Assembly (NCBI GenBank): GCA_037349315.1
Contig: JBAIAC010000059.1
Span: forward strand, 10,070,001 to 10,134,000
Length of the DNA: 64,000 nt
Direction of reading: 5' to 3'
DNA from: Chelydra serpentina
Taxonomy: Eukaryota > Chordata > Testudines > Chelydridae
This document shows, in pieces, positions 1 through 11,900 of this stretch. Every line of letters begins with the position of its first letter. The first letter of the stretch is position 1. The translations under genes were made by a program, and so were the position numbers. The notes under the pieces are model-generated. The model ran no database searches, was not told the origin of the DNA, and saw only the letters and a program-made list of their open reading frames with translations.

Positions 1-360
1 TATTAAAAAGGGGTAAAAACATTTTCCAAAATATAGTTACCTGAATGTGGAAAAATGCAGCATTTTTGGAAATGCAGCTCTATCCTTTTGTTAACCAATT
101 ATTTTTCGTACTTGAAACCTGGAAGTTTTATTTTGGTTTTAAATCCTCTTTTTCCTGGCCAAATTCCAATCTGTGGGCCAGATTCCATCACCCATACTGT
201 CAGTGAGCTTAGTTCATGAGTTGTCTTGTTGAAAATCACTGAATATGGATTTACTTACTGACATAAAATACTACTCATAAGAGGTGGCAGAATCTGGCAC
301 TGGGGAATGACATCCTGCAAGCCTATATGCCTCCGCACTTTCACTGGGATAATGTTTTCT

Positions 361-545
361 TCACTTCCTGTCCTAAATTGTTGCGCTGCACTCTTAAATA
401 ACTGACTGTTTCACCCTACAGCTAGCTGCATTTCAGCAAAGTTTTCTGGTTAGGCTCTTCTCACATGAGGGTGATGAGGAGGATTTAGCCCATAATTTGC
501 AAAGAGCTTTGACATCCTTTGGGTTGAAAGGTGCTATATTATTTA
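361..545 (+). repeat. Dispersed repeat, copy 1 of 3 in the window
   Basis: Shares phrases with 3889-4035 and 50582-50812: a CTGCACT...TTAAA box, the phrase GCTGCATTTCAGC, and an AT-rich tail with (C)AAAG(A/T)GCTTTGA. The copies are strongly diverged, so this is an old amniote repeat. The family name is not known to me. Confidence 0.5.
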
Positions 546-1233
546 TAGTCCTATTTTATTGATATTCAATAAAAAGGATCTCCACGTACCATAATGAGAG
601 CAACTGCAATGTGGGTGGAGCAAAGTACTGAGGAAAAAGGCATTAGCACCTGATAATCTAAACCAGATGTGGCTTTTCCTTTCGGCCCAGAAGTCATCTG
701 TGCGCTACTGGGTTTATGGAAGTAAAAAGCTAGTTTTACCATGACACAGAAAAGGAACATTAGTCTACTAATCACTATTTGCAGTACTATCCCTTTAAGC
801 GTGGGGCAGGTCTCTAGTGTACACCTGCACATGTATCTCTCTCCATTCTAGCTGAAGTCTTGATATCTCCACTGTTGTTTCTGAAGGCTTAAAAGCTTTG
901 TTGCTGCTACAGCCACTACACATACGGAAGAGTTTCAAAAAGATCTTCAAGTTCAGCTCCTAAATCCACATTCAGGTTCCTGAGTAAGTGGCCTGATTTT
1001 CAAAACATTGTAGCAGCAGCATGCCCCAGTGACTTCGTTCCTCAGGAGGAGGAAGACAGCGTGACTATTTTCCACACTTTTGGACAATAGGATTGTAAGA
1101 TCAGAGGTAATTCTGCTAGTTATCCAGTTGTTTTAAATTCATTTCCTTAGGACAATCACCTGGTTAAAAGACTATGAAATACAACTCTGATGAAACAGCT
1201 GGGAAGGAGAACTTGTTTCACTAGCTGGTAATG

Positions 1234-1380
1234 AGTGCTTAATTTGTAGTGAAAGAGGTGCCGGGGCTCAAGCAATTTTTTTTTACATTCATAATTCATG
1301 CAGCAAACTCAGAGGTGCCAGGGCTATGAACTGCCAAGCCTAGAGGTGCCGGGGCTCAGCCCTGGCACAAATTAAGTACT
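1234..1380. mobile_element. Small inverted-repeat element (MITE-like)
   Basis: The ends AGTGCTTAATTTGT and ACAAATTAAGTACT are inverted repeats matching at 13 of 14 positions. Inside, the unit GAGGTGCC(G/A)GGGCT occurs three times (1255, 1313, 1343). The last unit forms a palindrome, GTGCCGGGGCT/AGCCCTGGCAC, at about 1346-1368. It has no coding capacity. Confidence 0.55.
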
Positions 1381-1570
1381 GGATTCCATATGTGTAGCAG
1401 ATGAACATAAAAAACCCCAGCTGAGGAGCAATGAAATGCCCTTGCAGCGATTCATTAAAGCTATGAAGAGGAGACAGAGCTAGAGATCAGAGCAGGGATC
1501 AACAATCAGGAAGATTCCTAGATATTCTTCCAGATTAAGAAATCTCTGTTTACGCACCTGAAAATGGGAG

Positions 1571-1775
1571 AGAGGCAGTATCGTCCAGTGGGTGGCCCCT
1601 TGACTGGAAATCAGGGTTATGTTCCAGGCTCTGCTATTGACCTGCTGAGTGACCTTAGGAAAGTCGGACTGGAAGCTCTGTGGGGAAGTGGCTGTCTCTG
1701 TTACCTTTCTGTACACAGCCTGGCACAATGAGGCTGGGGTCTCTAGGTGCTACTGCAATACAAATAACAATAAAT
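1571..1775 (+). repeat. MIR-type SINE
   Basis: The CORE-SINE layout is readable: a tRNA-like head (CAGTATCGTCCAGTGG), GGCTCTGCTATTGACCTGCTG, then GTGACCTTAGGAAAGTC, and a 3' tail ending GGTGCTACTGCAATACAAATAA. It is moderately diverged. Confidence 0.6.
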
Positions 1776-1814
1776 CACTTCACTGATCTGTGTCTCCGCT
1801 GACCCCTTATCTGT

Positions 1815-1940
1815 CTAGTCTAGATTGTGAGCTCTTAGGGGTAGGAACTCCCTCTCACTGTTTATACCACAGTGCCTCGCACAATGGGGCCCTGATCTTC
1901 TTTGGGGGAACTGAGGTGCTACTGAAATACACACATACTG
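1815..1940 (+). repeat. Second SINE or L2-type 3' tail
   Basis: GATTGTGAGCTCTTAGGGG...CAGTGCCTCGCACAATGGGG...GGTGCTACTGAAATAC repeats the tail of the neighbouring MIR-type copy. This suggests two related insertions in tandem. Confidence 0.5.
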
Positions 1941-3888
1941 TATTCTTATCTACCTAGTAGATGGACAGGAGGCTTAATGACTTCATGTTTGTAAAGTGAT
2001 GTGACACCAGCTCAACCACTTCCCTTTTGCCCTAACTGCACAGCAGCACTTTTGTTACCTCATACGGGGGCTTTTTATTTTAATCCCGCAGGTTCATGTG
2101 ATCCTGTCTTGGTCAATATAATTGTGTTTGGTCATTCAAGGGTGCAAAATAGACTGTATATGCACAATGCATTCCTACACTCTGACCCCACCATGGTAAC
2201 TGATACTTTGATTGAACGGATTATGTCTGTCACATTTGAAATAGAATGGGTATGTGTTAGATGATCATTTATGGGAGTACCGTTCCTTTAGCTGTTAGCT
2301 GAAACACTCATGTATGTGCAGGCATGGCTGTCTTCAACACAGTCACTTCCTGTTGGTAATGAATCTATGGCAACCAGCTTAGTAACTGGAAAACACTAGC
2401 AACAAATGACTTTTCATACCAAGCAGGCAAAAGGGCAGGATTTCTGAAGTCAGGCCAGGTGTGGGATGACAAGATTGGGCACTTTCAATATCTGGTAAGT
2501 TCAATATATTCAGATTCCAGAACCACTGTATCTAAGTAATTGAAGCTGCTCAGTAAACATAATATAATTTTATGCAAGTCACCTTTGTCTTTGCTCTCCT
2601 CTGCCCATGCTCTATCTGTTCTGTGGATACGAAGGGACTTTGCTCTTCAGGGCAGTCTGGCCAATATCTTTGCCCAGCTCTAAATTCATTGAAAAAAAAT
2701 TTTTAAATGTTAAATTAAAAATAAAATTAATTTGAAAACCAACACAAAGTCTAACTTTACATTAATTATTTCATTAATCTTTGTGTGTAAGAATCGGTAT
2801 GCTTGTAAAGTAATCAATATCCTTGACATTATTTGCTCATTAGCAGACACAAGTTTTGCAGAGATTATTACAATAATTGTTGCAATCGGTGATCCTGTTG
2901 CAATCTATGATCCCGTTGGGTGTTTATGTAAAACACTGGTTTGTTAAATAAGAATTTGCTGAAATCTGACCATATTTCTCAAAAGAGCACCCAGATGATA
3001 CTCTCTCATTTTCTCCGGTATAAAAGACTAAGTCCACAGGTAACATTTTTCAAATGCAGCTAAATAACATAGGAGCCTAAATTCCATTTGCAAATGTAAT
3101 TTAGGAACATAGCCTCATTGACTTTCAGTTTGAAAATTTTACCCCGTGTACAAATATTTTAAAGTAATATAAAAAATCTAGTTAGAATAGAAATGCCTTG
3201 CTAAATCTTGCCCAGGTTACAAGGTAGCTATAGCATCGTAAATCTTAACTTGACACCCACTGAATAGTTCTCTCTTCACTTGTCAAATGTGACAAGATTT
3301 CCTTCTCTTGCTAAAAGCATAACCTGTCATCATAAAACATGACAGAACAGCTGCAAGATCAAATTATTTCCCCTTAAATACATCACTATAACGCGAGTAA
3401 CAGACAACATTAATCTAGTGCTACATTCAAAAGCTCTCTTCAAGCTCATTTGGCTATATCAGCTCCAGCTGTGATTTTTGTCATAGCTCATAAAATATGT
3501 AGGATTGGGATAGGACAGGACGCAGATGGGAATTATTTTAGGAAGAATGCAGGTGCAGTAGGTGATGCTGGTGATTCCCTAGGTGGCATAGCCATGACCT
3601 CTCAGTGATGTTCGAGGGCACATCGATGTATGGAGGACTTGATTTAAAACAGAAAATTCCTGAAGACTTTTCTAGTTTATTTAATGTTGCTAAGGTGCTG
3701 ATCGCCTTATGTAAAAGTCTGATTCAAAGTCTGTTGAAGTCAATGGAAAGGCTCTTGTTGACATCAGTGGGTTTTGGATAGCATAGGGGTGTTAACCACA
3801 CTGACTTCTCTTGGCCAAATTCAAGTCTGGTGAATTACATTCCACCTACCTAAATCCCCCCTGTATTTTCAACTGAATACCTTAATCT

Positions 3889-4035
3889 TCAGTTCCTGTT
3901 GCTCTGCACTGTTAAACAGTTGTTATATTTCACACCAGAAGTGGCTGCATTTCAGCGGTAGGCAAAGTTTTGATTAATTTTCTTGTGTAAAACTCTATTA
4001 ATAAATGTTTTAAAGTCCTTTGGGCTCCACTAGAA
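3889..4035 (+). repeat. Dispersed repeat, copy 2 of 3
   Basis: CTGCACTGTTAAACAGTTG, then GTGGCTGCATTTCAGC and TAAATGTTTTAAAGTCCTTTGGG. It matches copies at 361-545 and 50582-50812. Confidence 0.5.
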
Positions 4036-4689
4036 AATGTAAGTCGTCATTATCATCATTTAACTACTGTGTACATTTGCTTAGAACCTGGTATGTCGTG
4101 TTTGTTCACCTCAAACACCAAATTATCACAATTCCATTTTGTAGGTAACTGCTTATGGAGAATCCAGGAAGATCCTTGTTTACAGAGCAGAAGTACTGCA
4201 GAGCAATGACAGCACTAGATAAACTCTCATGCAGCAACTTTCGAACTAATGTCGATCCCTTCTCTAGTGGCTCTTTCATAGTGCATCCTGCTTGGGTTAC
4301 CAGACCTCTCATCCCCCAAAGGTAACAAAAAGTTCTTGCTTGTGTCTGTCATTTGCTTTCTCACTCCCAGTCTCTACCCATCTTGACAAATCAGCAAACT
4401 GAAGATAGTTTGAGCATTGCCACAATTTTTTTCGTGGTCAGCTTTATAGACCATTACTGATTAAAATTGTCTGCAACACTGTTGACGATGGAAAACAAGC
4501 TATGATGTAAGCCCACTAACTAAAGAAATGCTCTGTGAGACAGGCCTATTGGTGCCAACTGTTCTTTACAAGCAACTCCTTTCTCAGATCTGACAAATTC
4601 GCTACACTTAATACATCGCTTTCATGGTATTTTTCCATGAAAGGTAGCATGTAAGGTCTCTACTGAAAGCTTGTAACTTATTAATACTC

Positions 4690-5480
4690 ATAATCATAGT
4701 TAGATGTGTGTACAGGTAATATTTAAGGAATAATTTAACAATATTGAAAACTGTCATATGGTCTTAAAGTTAGTCACCAGGGAATTGTATAACTGGGTAA
4801 TAGCCCACTTGAGTGGGAGGGAGTTGTCATCCCTCCCTGGTCAGCTGGTGATGTAATACAAGGTTCAATTGTCTAACCATGCCCTGTCCTAGAAGAGTCA
4901 TTGGAAAACCATCAGAGACAATTGCAAACAATCAAAACCACTTGGAGGTAAAAAGAACCATTACAACAGCCAGGGGATTGCCCTGTCTGTGAATAAAGAC
5001 AAAAGACTGATTCAATATAACACAAGATGGAAAAAGACTCCTTGTATCCATTCACTGAGGCGATTTGTTGTTGAATGGGGGGCAGGTTTCATGAAAAATT
5101 GGATCCTGTTTCTTGTGATGCCAGCCAGCTCTGCAAGAGACTGAACTGGGGGGGGGGGGAGGTAACCTACTTTATTAGCTAGGGAAAGTAACTATTAATA
5201 AAGTGTAGGCCCAAGTTTGCATTGTATGATTTGTTTTGTATTGTAACTAGATGTTTCCATCGCTGTCTCTTGTTTCTAGTGGAATCTCTCCTTTCTTAAA
5301 TAAACCTTCTTTTGTTTTATCATAAGTGCAGTACATTATACAGAAGTGGTGATTTAGGGTAAAAGTGGTAAACTGGAGCCCAGTGCTCCTTTGAGGGCAA
5401 AGGAGCTGGGATTTCTGAGAGTAGCCAGTGCAGGGTCTGGATATCACGGGGGAATGCTTCAAGGGGACTTGGGACATCTT
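4690..5480 (+). repeat. LTR-like repeat block
   Basis: An approximately 800-bp block with two AATAAA signals (near 5195 and 5299), followed by a GT-rich stretch and a GGGCAAAGGAGCTGGGATTTC-type 3' part, as in the R/U5 section of a solo LTR. Clear TG...CA ends and a target duplication were not found, so the class and borders are uncertain. A run of G interrupts it near 5149-5159. Confidence 0.35.
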
Positions 5481-5826
5481 ATTAACCTGATCTTAGAGGC
5501 TAGTTTCGCTTCCAGCATAAGTTAGAGCAACTACTGATGTAGCTTATACCAACCCAGGATCACAGTGTGATCCTACCACAACCACCAAAGACCCACCCCC
5601 ACAGTGATGTGAGGCTGAGAGGAGCTACTGGAGTCAGTTATGCTGGAGTTATGGAAGCAAGGGACTCTCCTACACAGGCAAATCCTCAGCCAGCTCCTTC
5701 TGCCTGCTTTGCCCCATAGGGATGGAACAAAACAGGTCCACTAGGGCCCTGGATCTGGCCCTTGAAGGTTAATAGAGTCATGGAAGCTGTTTGCTCTCAC
5801 CACTAACCCTTTTCTTTTTATTCAAG

Positions 5827-5983
5827 GTGCTCATGGATCGGCCACTGTCCTCGTTTCCCTGACACAGCATGTAAGGGGCTGAAGGTGTGGGAAAAATCGG
5901 TGGCCATTGCTCATGTTCCTGTTCTAGTAAGAAGGGAATCTGATGGCTTTTATTATCTTGGTACGATAAAACAGGAGATAGAG
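5827..5983 (+). CDS. C11orf16: C11orf16 exon with start of DUF4537
   Basis: The acceptor is TTTTATTCAAG; the exon's first base completes a codon, so the upstream exon must end in phase 2. It encodes CSWIGHCPRFPD...VRRESDGFYYLGTIKQEIE, which aligns with the human segment around its ARREADGFYY block. The only exit that keeps phase 0 with the next exon is GAG followed by GCAAGT at 5984, a GC-type donor. The alternative GT two codons later (GCA A/GTGATT) would break the frame. Confidence 0.82.
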
Positions 5984-8900
5984 GCAAGTGATTATTGGTT
6001 CACCTATCTTGTGTAGATATTCTTAATTTACTGTGTGCCTCCATGAAGTGAGATTTGTTCATTGTAGGAAGTCACATGGATCACACAGTGGACTCCCCCA
6101 GAAGAGATTCACAAAGGGTCAAATTCATGGATTGCAGAATGCTCCCCCCCAGTAGCACCTCTCCGCCACTTGAACCCCTGCTATGGATGGAACTGGGTTG
6201 AGGGGTGTGTGTGCAAAGGCAGATCAGCTGTGCAGTGGTGTCTGTGCATCATACAGGGTTTCTGTCGGTTCTGATGTAGGCTGTTGCATGAAGTCAGGAG
6301 GCAAGTCACAAACAGAGCATCTGCATTTGTGATTATACAGCTCCAGTGGATTAAAGACCATGTATAGGGGCAGTAGTGTCCAGTGGTCCAGCCCATCCTA
6401 TTGTACCTATTGATTAATGGCATACCGTATGAGTCTGCTCAGGCTAACAAAGGTATGGGCTGAGTGAGATGACACCTGTATGCAGCCTCTATGCCTCCTT
6501 TGCTGTGCCTTCTCTTCCTGCTGTCAGACTTTCTGGCAGCTATTCTAGTCTGCAGGGGGACTGTTGGCTTGTGGAAAGTTGGGGCATGCCCATTATTCAG
6601 GAAATAAGGCAGCTGCTTGTGAGATCGGGAGTACCAGATTCATCTATTTGGGGAAGCTCCTGTTGTGACACTTTGGCTTCGCATTCTTCCACCAGCGCTT
6701 ATGTTTTTTTTGGAAGGTCGTTTTTCCCCGGTTGGACCCATCCTACACCGTTGCAAGAAGCCTCAACTCCTGCTGCAAGTCAGGGCTCTCAGCACCTTGC
6801 AGGGACTGGCTCTTTGTTTCTGAGCAGTCATGCTGGGCATTGAGCCACGTTTAAATGAATTTTGTGGTGTTATGGCCCGCGCCCCCACCTTCTGTTGTGA
6901 ATAGACAGATAAACATCGATACTGTTGGAAAACTGTTAGTGTGTTATGTATACACTTATGGCTTTATTCCTCTGCAAACCAAGGCACAGCATGTCTTTTC
7001 AGAGACACTAGTGAATGCTTTAATTCATTAAGTTGTTAGCACTTAAAACTTTAAAGAAAAAAGGGCCTATTCTTTTTGAAGAGCAGGGGAGGGGCTTGCT
7101 TCACTTGCTGATGCAAAGCTCCTTAACTGTTTTCTAAAAGAGAAAATGCCTGGTTACCCAGTATGGAATAGGAAAGGATTCATGAGTGAATAGAGAACAG
7201 CTCTGAACTGCCTTTGGGTACTTTGTCACCATCTATGTACAGGGTAGCTTGTGAAATCGGCAGCATCACATGAGTTACAGCTGGGCACGTAATCTCAGGC
7301 CTGTAGCGTCTTTTGCAGTGGAGAAAATACAGGTCTTAGTTGTAGTAGATATACGGGGGGTATTTTACCAAGGCTGCTGAACCCAAACATCCCTCTGTAG
7401 TTCTTTCCGGCTCTCTAGATGAGAGACTAACACAGCATGTGCTGCTTACTGTCACCATTCCTGCTGTCCTAGAGTTCAGGCCTAGTCTAAACTGCCATCC
7501 AAGGGACAGTTGACTGCAGTAAAAGGCCTTATATTATGTATTACATGGTGGGCTTCCTCATAATTATGTTTTGTTCCTGGTAACAGGGCGAGAGAGGAAC
7601 TTTCCTGGTAGAGTTCAACAAACCACCTGCATCGGGTGACAAGTACTCAGTATGTGTGCAAAAAACAGCCAGGGATGATATCCTTGAATATGTCAATGGA
7701 ATGAGACACTCCATACTCCCTGGAGACAAAGTGCTGGCACCCTGGGAGCCACACCTAGTCAGATATGGCCCTGGAACCATCCTACTGGGTATTGAGACAA
7801 GGGATCCCCTGAGAGGTAAGAAGGGATCCCCTGAAGTGGTAAGAATGAACACTATTTTTGGTATTGCTATTGCAGCAGAAACATCAGTGCAACTTGCAAT
7901 GTTTATTTTAAAAATGTATACAGGTTGCAAGGGATGTACTGGGAACTAGTAACCGATTCCTAGAAAGTGCTCCTTAGCAATACCTTGAGTGTGAGTTAAT
8001 AAAAGGTAGATCAATCTAGAAGTTAAGAAAACTGTGACTTTTTAAATTTGCACCTTCGCTATCCACTACGTCTAGTCTTTTAGCAGTTATTCAATTTAAC
8101 TTCCTACTGAAACAAGGGCACCAGCCGTAGGGGAAAGGATAATGTGTTCCATTCCTGAGACTTTATGCATAGGGATGCCCCGTTTTCAAGTGGGGGTAGT
8201 GTTAAGAAGATGGCCCACGTTAGAATGCTCAGATCGGCAGTGGGTTATTTATACATCCAAGTGCTGATCTGAGCACCTACATTTGGAATTTAGACAGCCT
8301 AATAATCCACCCATGTTTAACAATTTGGCCCTGTTTGCTTATCAGAATACTGGTAAAATGTCATTGGATTATCATGGCCAAATTTGGCTGCAATACCAAA
8401 AGTTACCCAGACAATTACCATTTGCGTCTATTTCACATGGGGATAAATTTGCAGGAAAACTTCTCTGCCTGGTCTGTGATAATAATGGAAATTCGATAGC
8501 TGCCTCCATATCGTACAGTATATGATGTGTTCCTGCTCTCTGACAAAGATAGCAATTTAATACATGTTTTCTAAGGCCAATCAAGAACTAGTATTTCCCA
8601 ACCAGAGTGGTACTGTCTAATGGCATCTTACCTTTTCCTTTTCAATAGCCTCAGAGGATGAAGAAATCATGGTCTATTTTTGGAATGACAAGAAAGTGAA
8701 AGTACCACTAGGTGTGGCCTTATGGATTCCTCCAGACATGTGGGAAAGGATAGTAGAGACGATTCACATGCCCTTCACCAGCAGATTAAAACTTATGAAC
8801 CCCCCCAACACCACTAGCTCTTACACTTCTTCTTGCAGTCCTCTAAGAGCCCCCATCCATTCATGTGCTTTAGATGATGGGCTAAGTAAGTACAGATGGC

Positions 8901-11900
8901 CATGCCCATTAATCTGCCCCACTTTCCATGGTCACTGTCACAGTATATGCTGTTCACCAGTCCATGTGGGATGTTTCTGCTGCTCCTATCCCAAATTCAA
9001 TGCCTGGTGGCCTCTACCATCCACATCTTTGCTCCCTCAAAGAGGCACTATACAGCAAGAGTCCAATAACAAGCCCACTGCACAACTTCTAGAATTGGAA
9101 AGCCCAAAGGAAAATGAACCAGTAGCAGCTGCTGCTGCTGCTTCCTCCTCCTCCTCCTCCTCTTCTGATTTGGAAAGTGAGGAGGAGACGTGCCTAACTA
9201 AGAGCACGACGGTGGATAGTGCTGTTAATACAGATTCCAGCCTTTTCAAAAAGCCCAAACGGAAAGATGCTGCAAAACCTGAGTGGAAGTATTGGAAGAG
9301 AAGCCACCCCAAGTCACATCCTAGGAATCCAGGTATATTTCATCTCGTTCCTTGGTTATTTGTCAACAGGTGCTTCTTCACTGAAAGCGTTCTATGACCC
9401 TCTTCAGTCTGGCACTGTATCTCATTCAGTGTTAGACTTGAATGCAGGCCTATATCTCTGCTAGCAATGACACAGATGTACTTGTAAATGTCTAACTTAC
9501 CTTACTTCACCACTGGTAGACAAATCGTGTATATGATGCATAGAACGCAAAACAAATCTGATAATCAATGTCATTAATCCTTTACTACCTAGAATTTAAA
9601 ATAGCTTAAATATATTCATAAATCTGAAATTCATAAAAATGTTATTTTGTAGCCCCACTCCCCTTTTTAAAAAGCAAAACAAAACTTTGTATTGGGGCCT
9701 AAACCAGGCATCAGTTAAAAATCCCTTGTGTTTATAGAAATTAATTACAGATCTGCACCATGTTTTGCCATATTCATCACATGTAAGGGCTCCTCTTTCA
9801 GTACTTTATCCAGTGGAAAACCACACACAAATGGAATCAGATTCAGGAACGAACACACACCCCTTCCCCCCACTCTGCCACATTTTTCATGGTGCCATCC
9901 ACACAATTAACTTTTACTTTAGTAACTGATATCCAGAACTAGAAATCATGCACCTAACAATAGTTCCTTTTAGGTTTAAATTGCACTTTTCTTTCCAAAT
10001 GACTACCATTTTTTATCTTTAATGTAAAAGTAAGATTATGCACATTAAATATAGTATCTATATCCCCAGGAATCAGCATTCCTAGCAACAAGTGTACAAA
10101 GGGGAAAGCAGAATCCAGAACCATTTTCTCCTTGGACATGTACCCTGTTGCACCAACCAACCAGAGTGCAATGTTTGAAACCATTGAGCAGTCTCCGAGA
10201 AGACATCTCACACTGAAAGATGTCTTAATTCACCATGACTTCAAGCCATCACTGGAGGTAAGTAATCTATGGTGAAACAGTATTATAATTAGGTACATTG
10301 GTTCTTTAAATTGATTATGTTGTCTGGATATCAGCTGCAGAAACAAATGGCCCTGAACTTACCCTGTTGCCTGCTAAACACCCCCCTCCCCCCAACCCCA
10401 TATCTGTGTTGGGGAGAGAGCTCCTCTTCCAATTCAAGACAGCTGGCAGGATCTGAAGCCATTTTACTCAGTTAAAAAAACAAACAAAAAAAAACCCACA
10501 AAAAACTTGGCCTGTAACTAGATGGTGATTCAATGGAGCTTGTAACCTTGGAGCCTGATCGAATGCCCACTGAAGTCACAGGAGCTGGATTAGGGCCTTA
10601 GGAAGGTAAGCAACTCCTATAGGATGCTTGATCCTGGGAATGGATGGCTCTGAAATTCAGGAGTAATAGAATCCAAGCAAGGAGCTCTCCTCCCTACGCA
10701 GCTCTGCACCAGGCTCACGCCATGGAGGGCATTTTGTACTGCCCCAAAGCCTGATGCTTGTGGGTATTTTTCTAGAACTCAGTCCTGTAGATTTGATTCT
10801 GAAAGAATTTTTTCCCCTCTCAAAATAGCAGGCAATTGAAAGAGAATACTGCTCTAGAGTTCAGCTAGCGGATACAAAATGCATAAACCAAGTCAGAGGA
10901 AAGAGGACTAAAGTCCTAGTTTTCATGCTTCATTTCTCCCAGCCACAGGCCACTCCTTTTTTAGAGAAACTTGGAGAAAATCAAATAGAACGTGAACGCC
11001 AGAGAAAAGCTTGCATGGAACAAAAAAGAAATAAAAAAATCCAGCAGCAGAAGTGGGAGTGTGAAAGAGAACAGCAGGCTGAAGAGAAGTACTACACTGC
11101 ACAGGAACACCGGAGGTACATCACACAGGTCAAGTATTAGCTACTCTGCATCTTCCCTCTTTTGGTTCAATGGACGTTGACCACAGAGTAAAGCATTGTG
11201 CACACTAAACTTGTATGATTTCTGTTTTCAAAGGACAAAGCTGTTTATACAGGTATGTATTCCTTAGAACTGAAACACGTTGGAATATCTGTTCTACACA
11301 CACTAGTGTTTTAATTCCAGTAAAGAACTCCTAATAGAAAATATGCACAGTAATTTCAGCTATTTGAGCAGAATGAGTGTCTAGTTTAAATTATCAATAA
11401 ATGTCCACATTGTGCTTTGTTGTAACTGATTTATACCTTTCTTAGGAAACCACTGTTCGTAGGCTTCTTTGAAACAAGTACAAAACTTCAGGCATACTGT
11501 ACATTAATGGTTAATGGGTAGGTCATGTCAGATATCTGTTTCTATCAATTTTAGAAGAAGTGACTAAGAAGTCATATCCCAATGGACAGGGCTTGAACAC
11601 AAACCCCTCCGTGATGCATAATTTTTACTGAAGGCAATAGTTCTGCATGTGGGAGGACTGCAGGGTTACGCCCTGTATGTTTGTAAAGACTATAAAGAAA
11701 CTAAACGAAGAGACTGAGTGGCATCTGTGGCTGGCCATCCTGTTCCCTGCAGTACTGGTGACAGTAACAGAAGGGACATTACTTCTCTGATTGATTAAAG
11801 ATTTAAAGGGTTGACTCGATAGGACATTCCCCGAAAGACACAGGTCCAATTTAAGGTTCAACTAATTTTGTGAGACCAAGTTACAATGTGACTGTCCCTA

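Larger units (their letters stand above)
1..5826. other. AT-rich intergenic or 5' intronic stretch with old repeats
   Basis: No coding exon is recognised here. The initiator exon(s) of the C11orf16-like gene should lie in this stretch or before the window, because the first exon found at 5827 begins in mid-codon. The stretch holds a small inverted-repeat element, two SINE-type copies, two copies of a dispersed 3'-end repeat and an LTR-like block, listed separately. The frame at 2001-2264 has no splice context or recognisable domain. Confidence 0.6.

Noticed and set aside
2001..2264. 87-codon + strand ORF upstream of C11orf16
   Set aside because: No recognisable domain or phase-compatible splice sites; such length is expected by chance.
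3505..3560. Frame reading GQDADGNYFRKNAGA, resembling the DUF4537 start block of C11orf16
   Set aside because: A much better match with correct phase and splice sites is at 5827-5983.
5778..5987. Minus-strand ORF of 69 codons
   Set aside because: Shadow of the + strand C11orf16 exon at the same place.
6469..6843. 124-codon + strand ORF between C11orf16 exons
   Set aside because: No homology to the C11orf16 protein, no splice sites in phase, composition not convincing.
7331..7400. Frame reading VLVVVDIRGVFYQG, considered as the upstream C11orf16 exon
   Set aside because: It contains a stop soon after, has no phase-compatible donor, and the true exon was found at 5827-5983.
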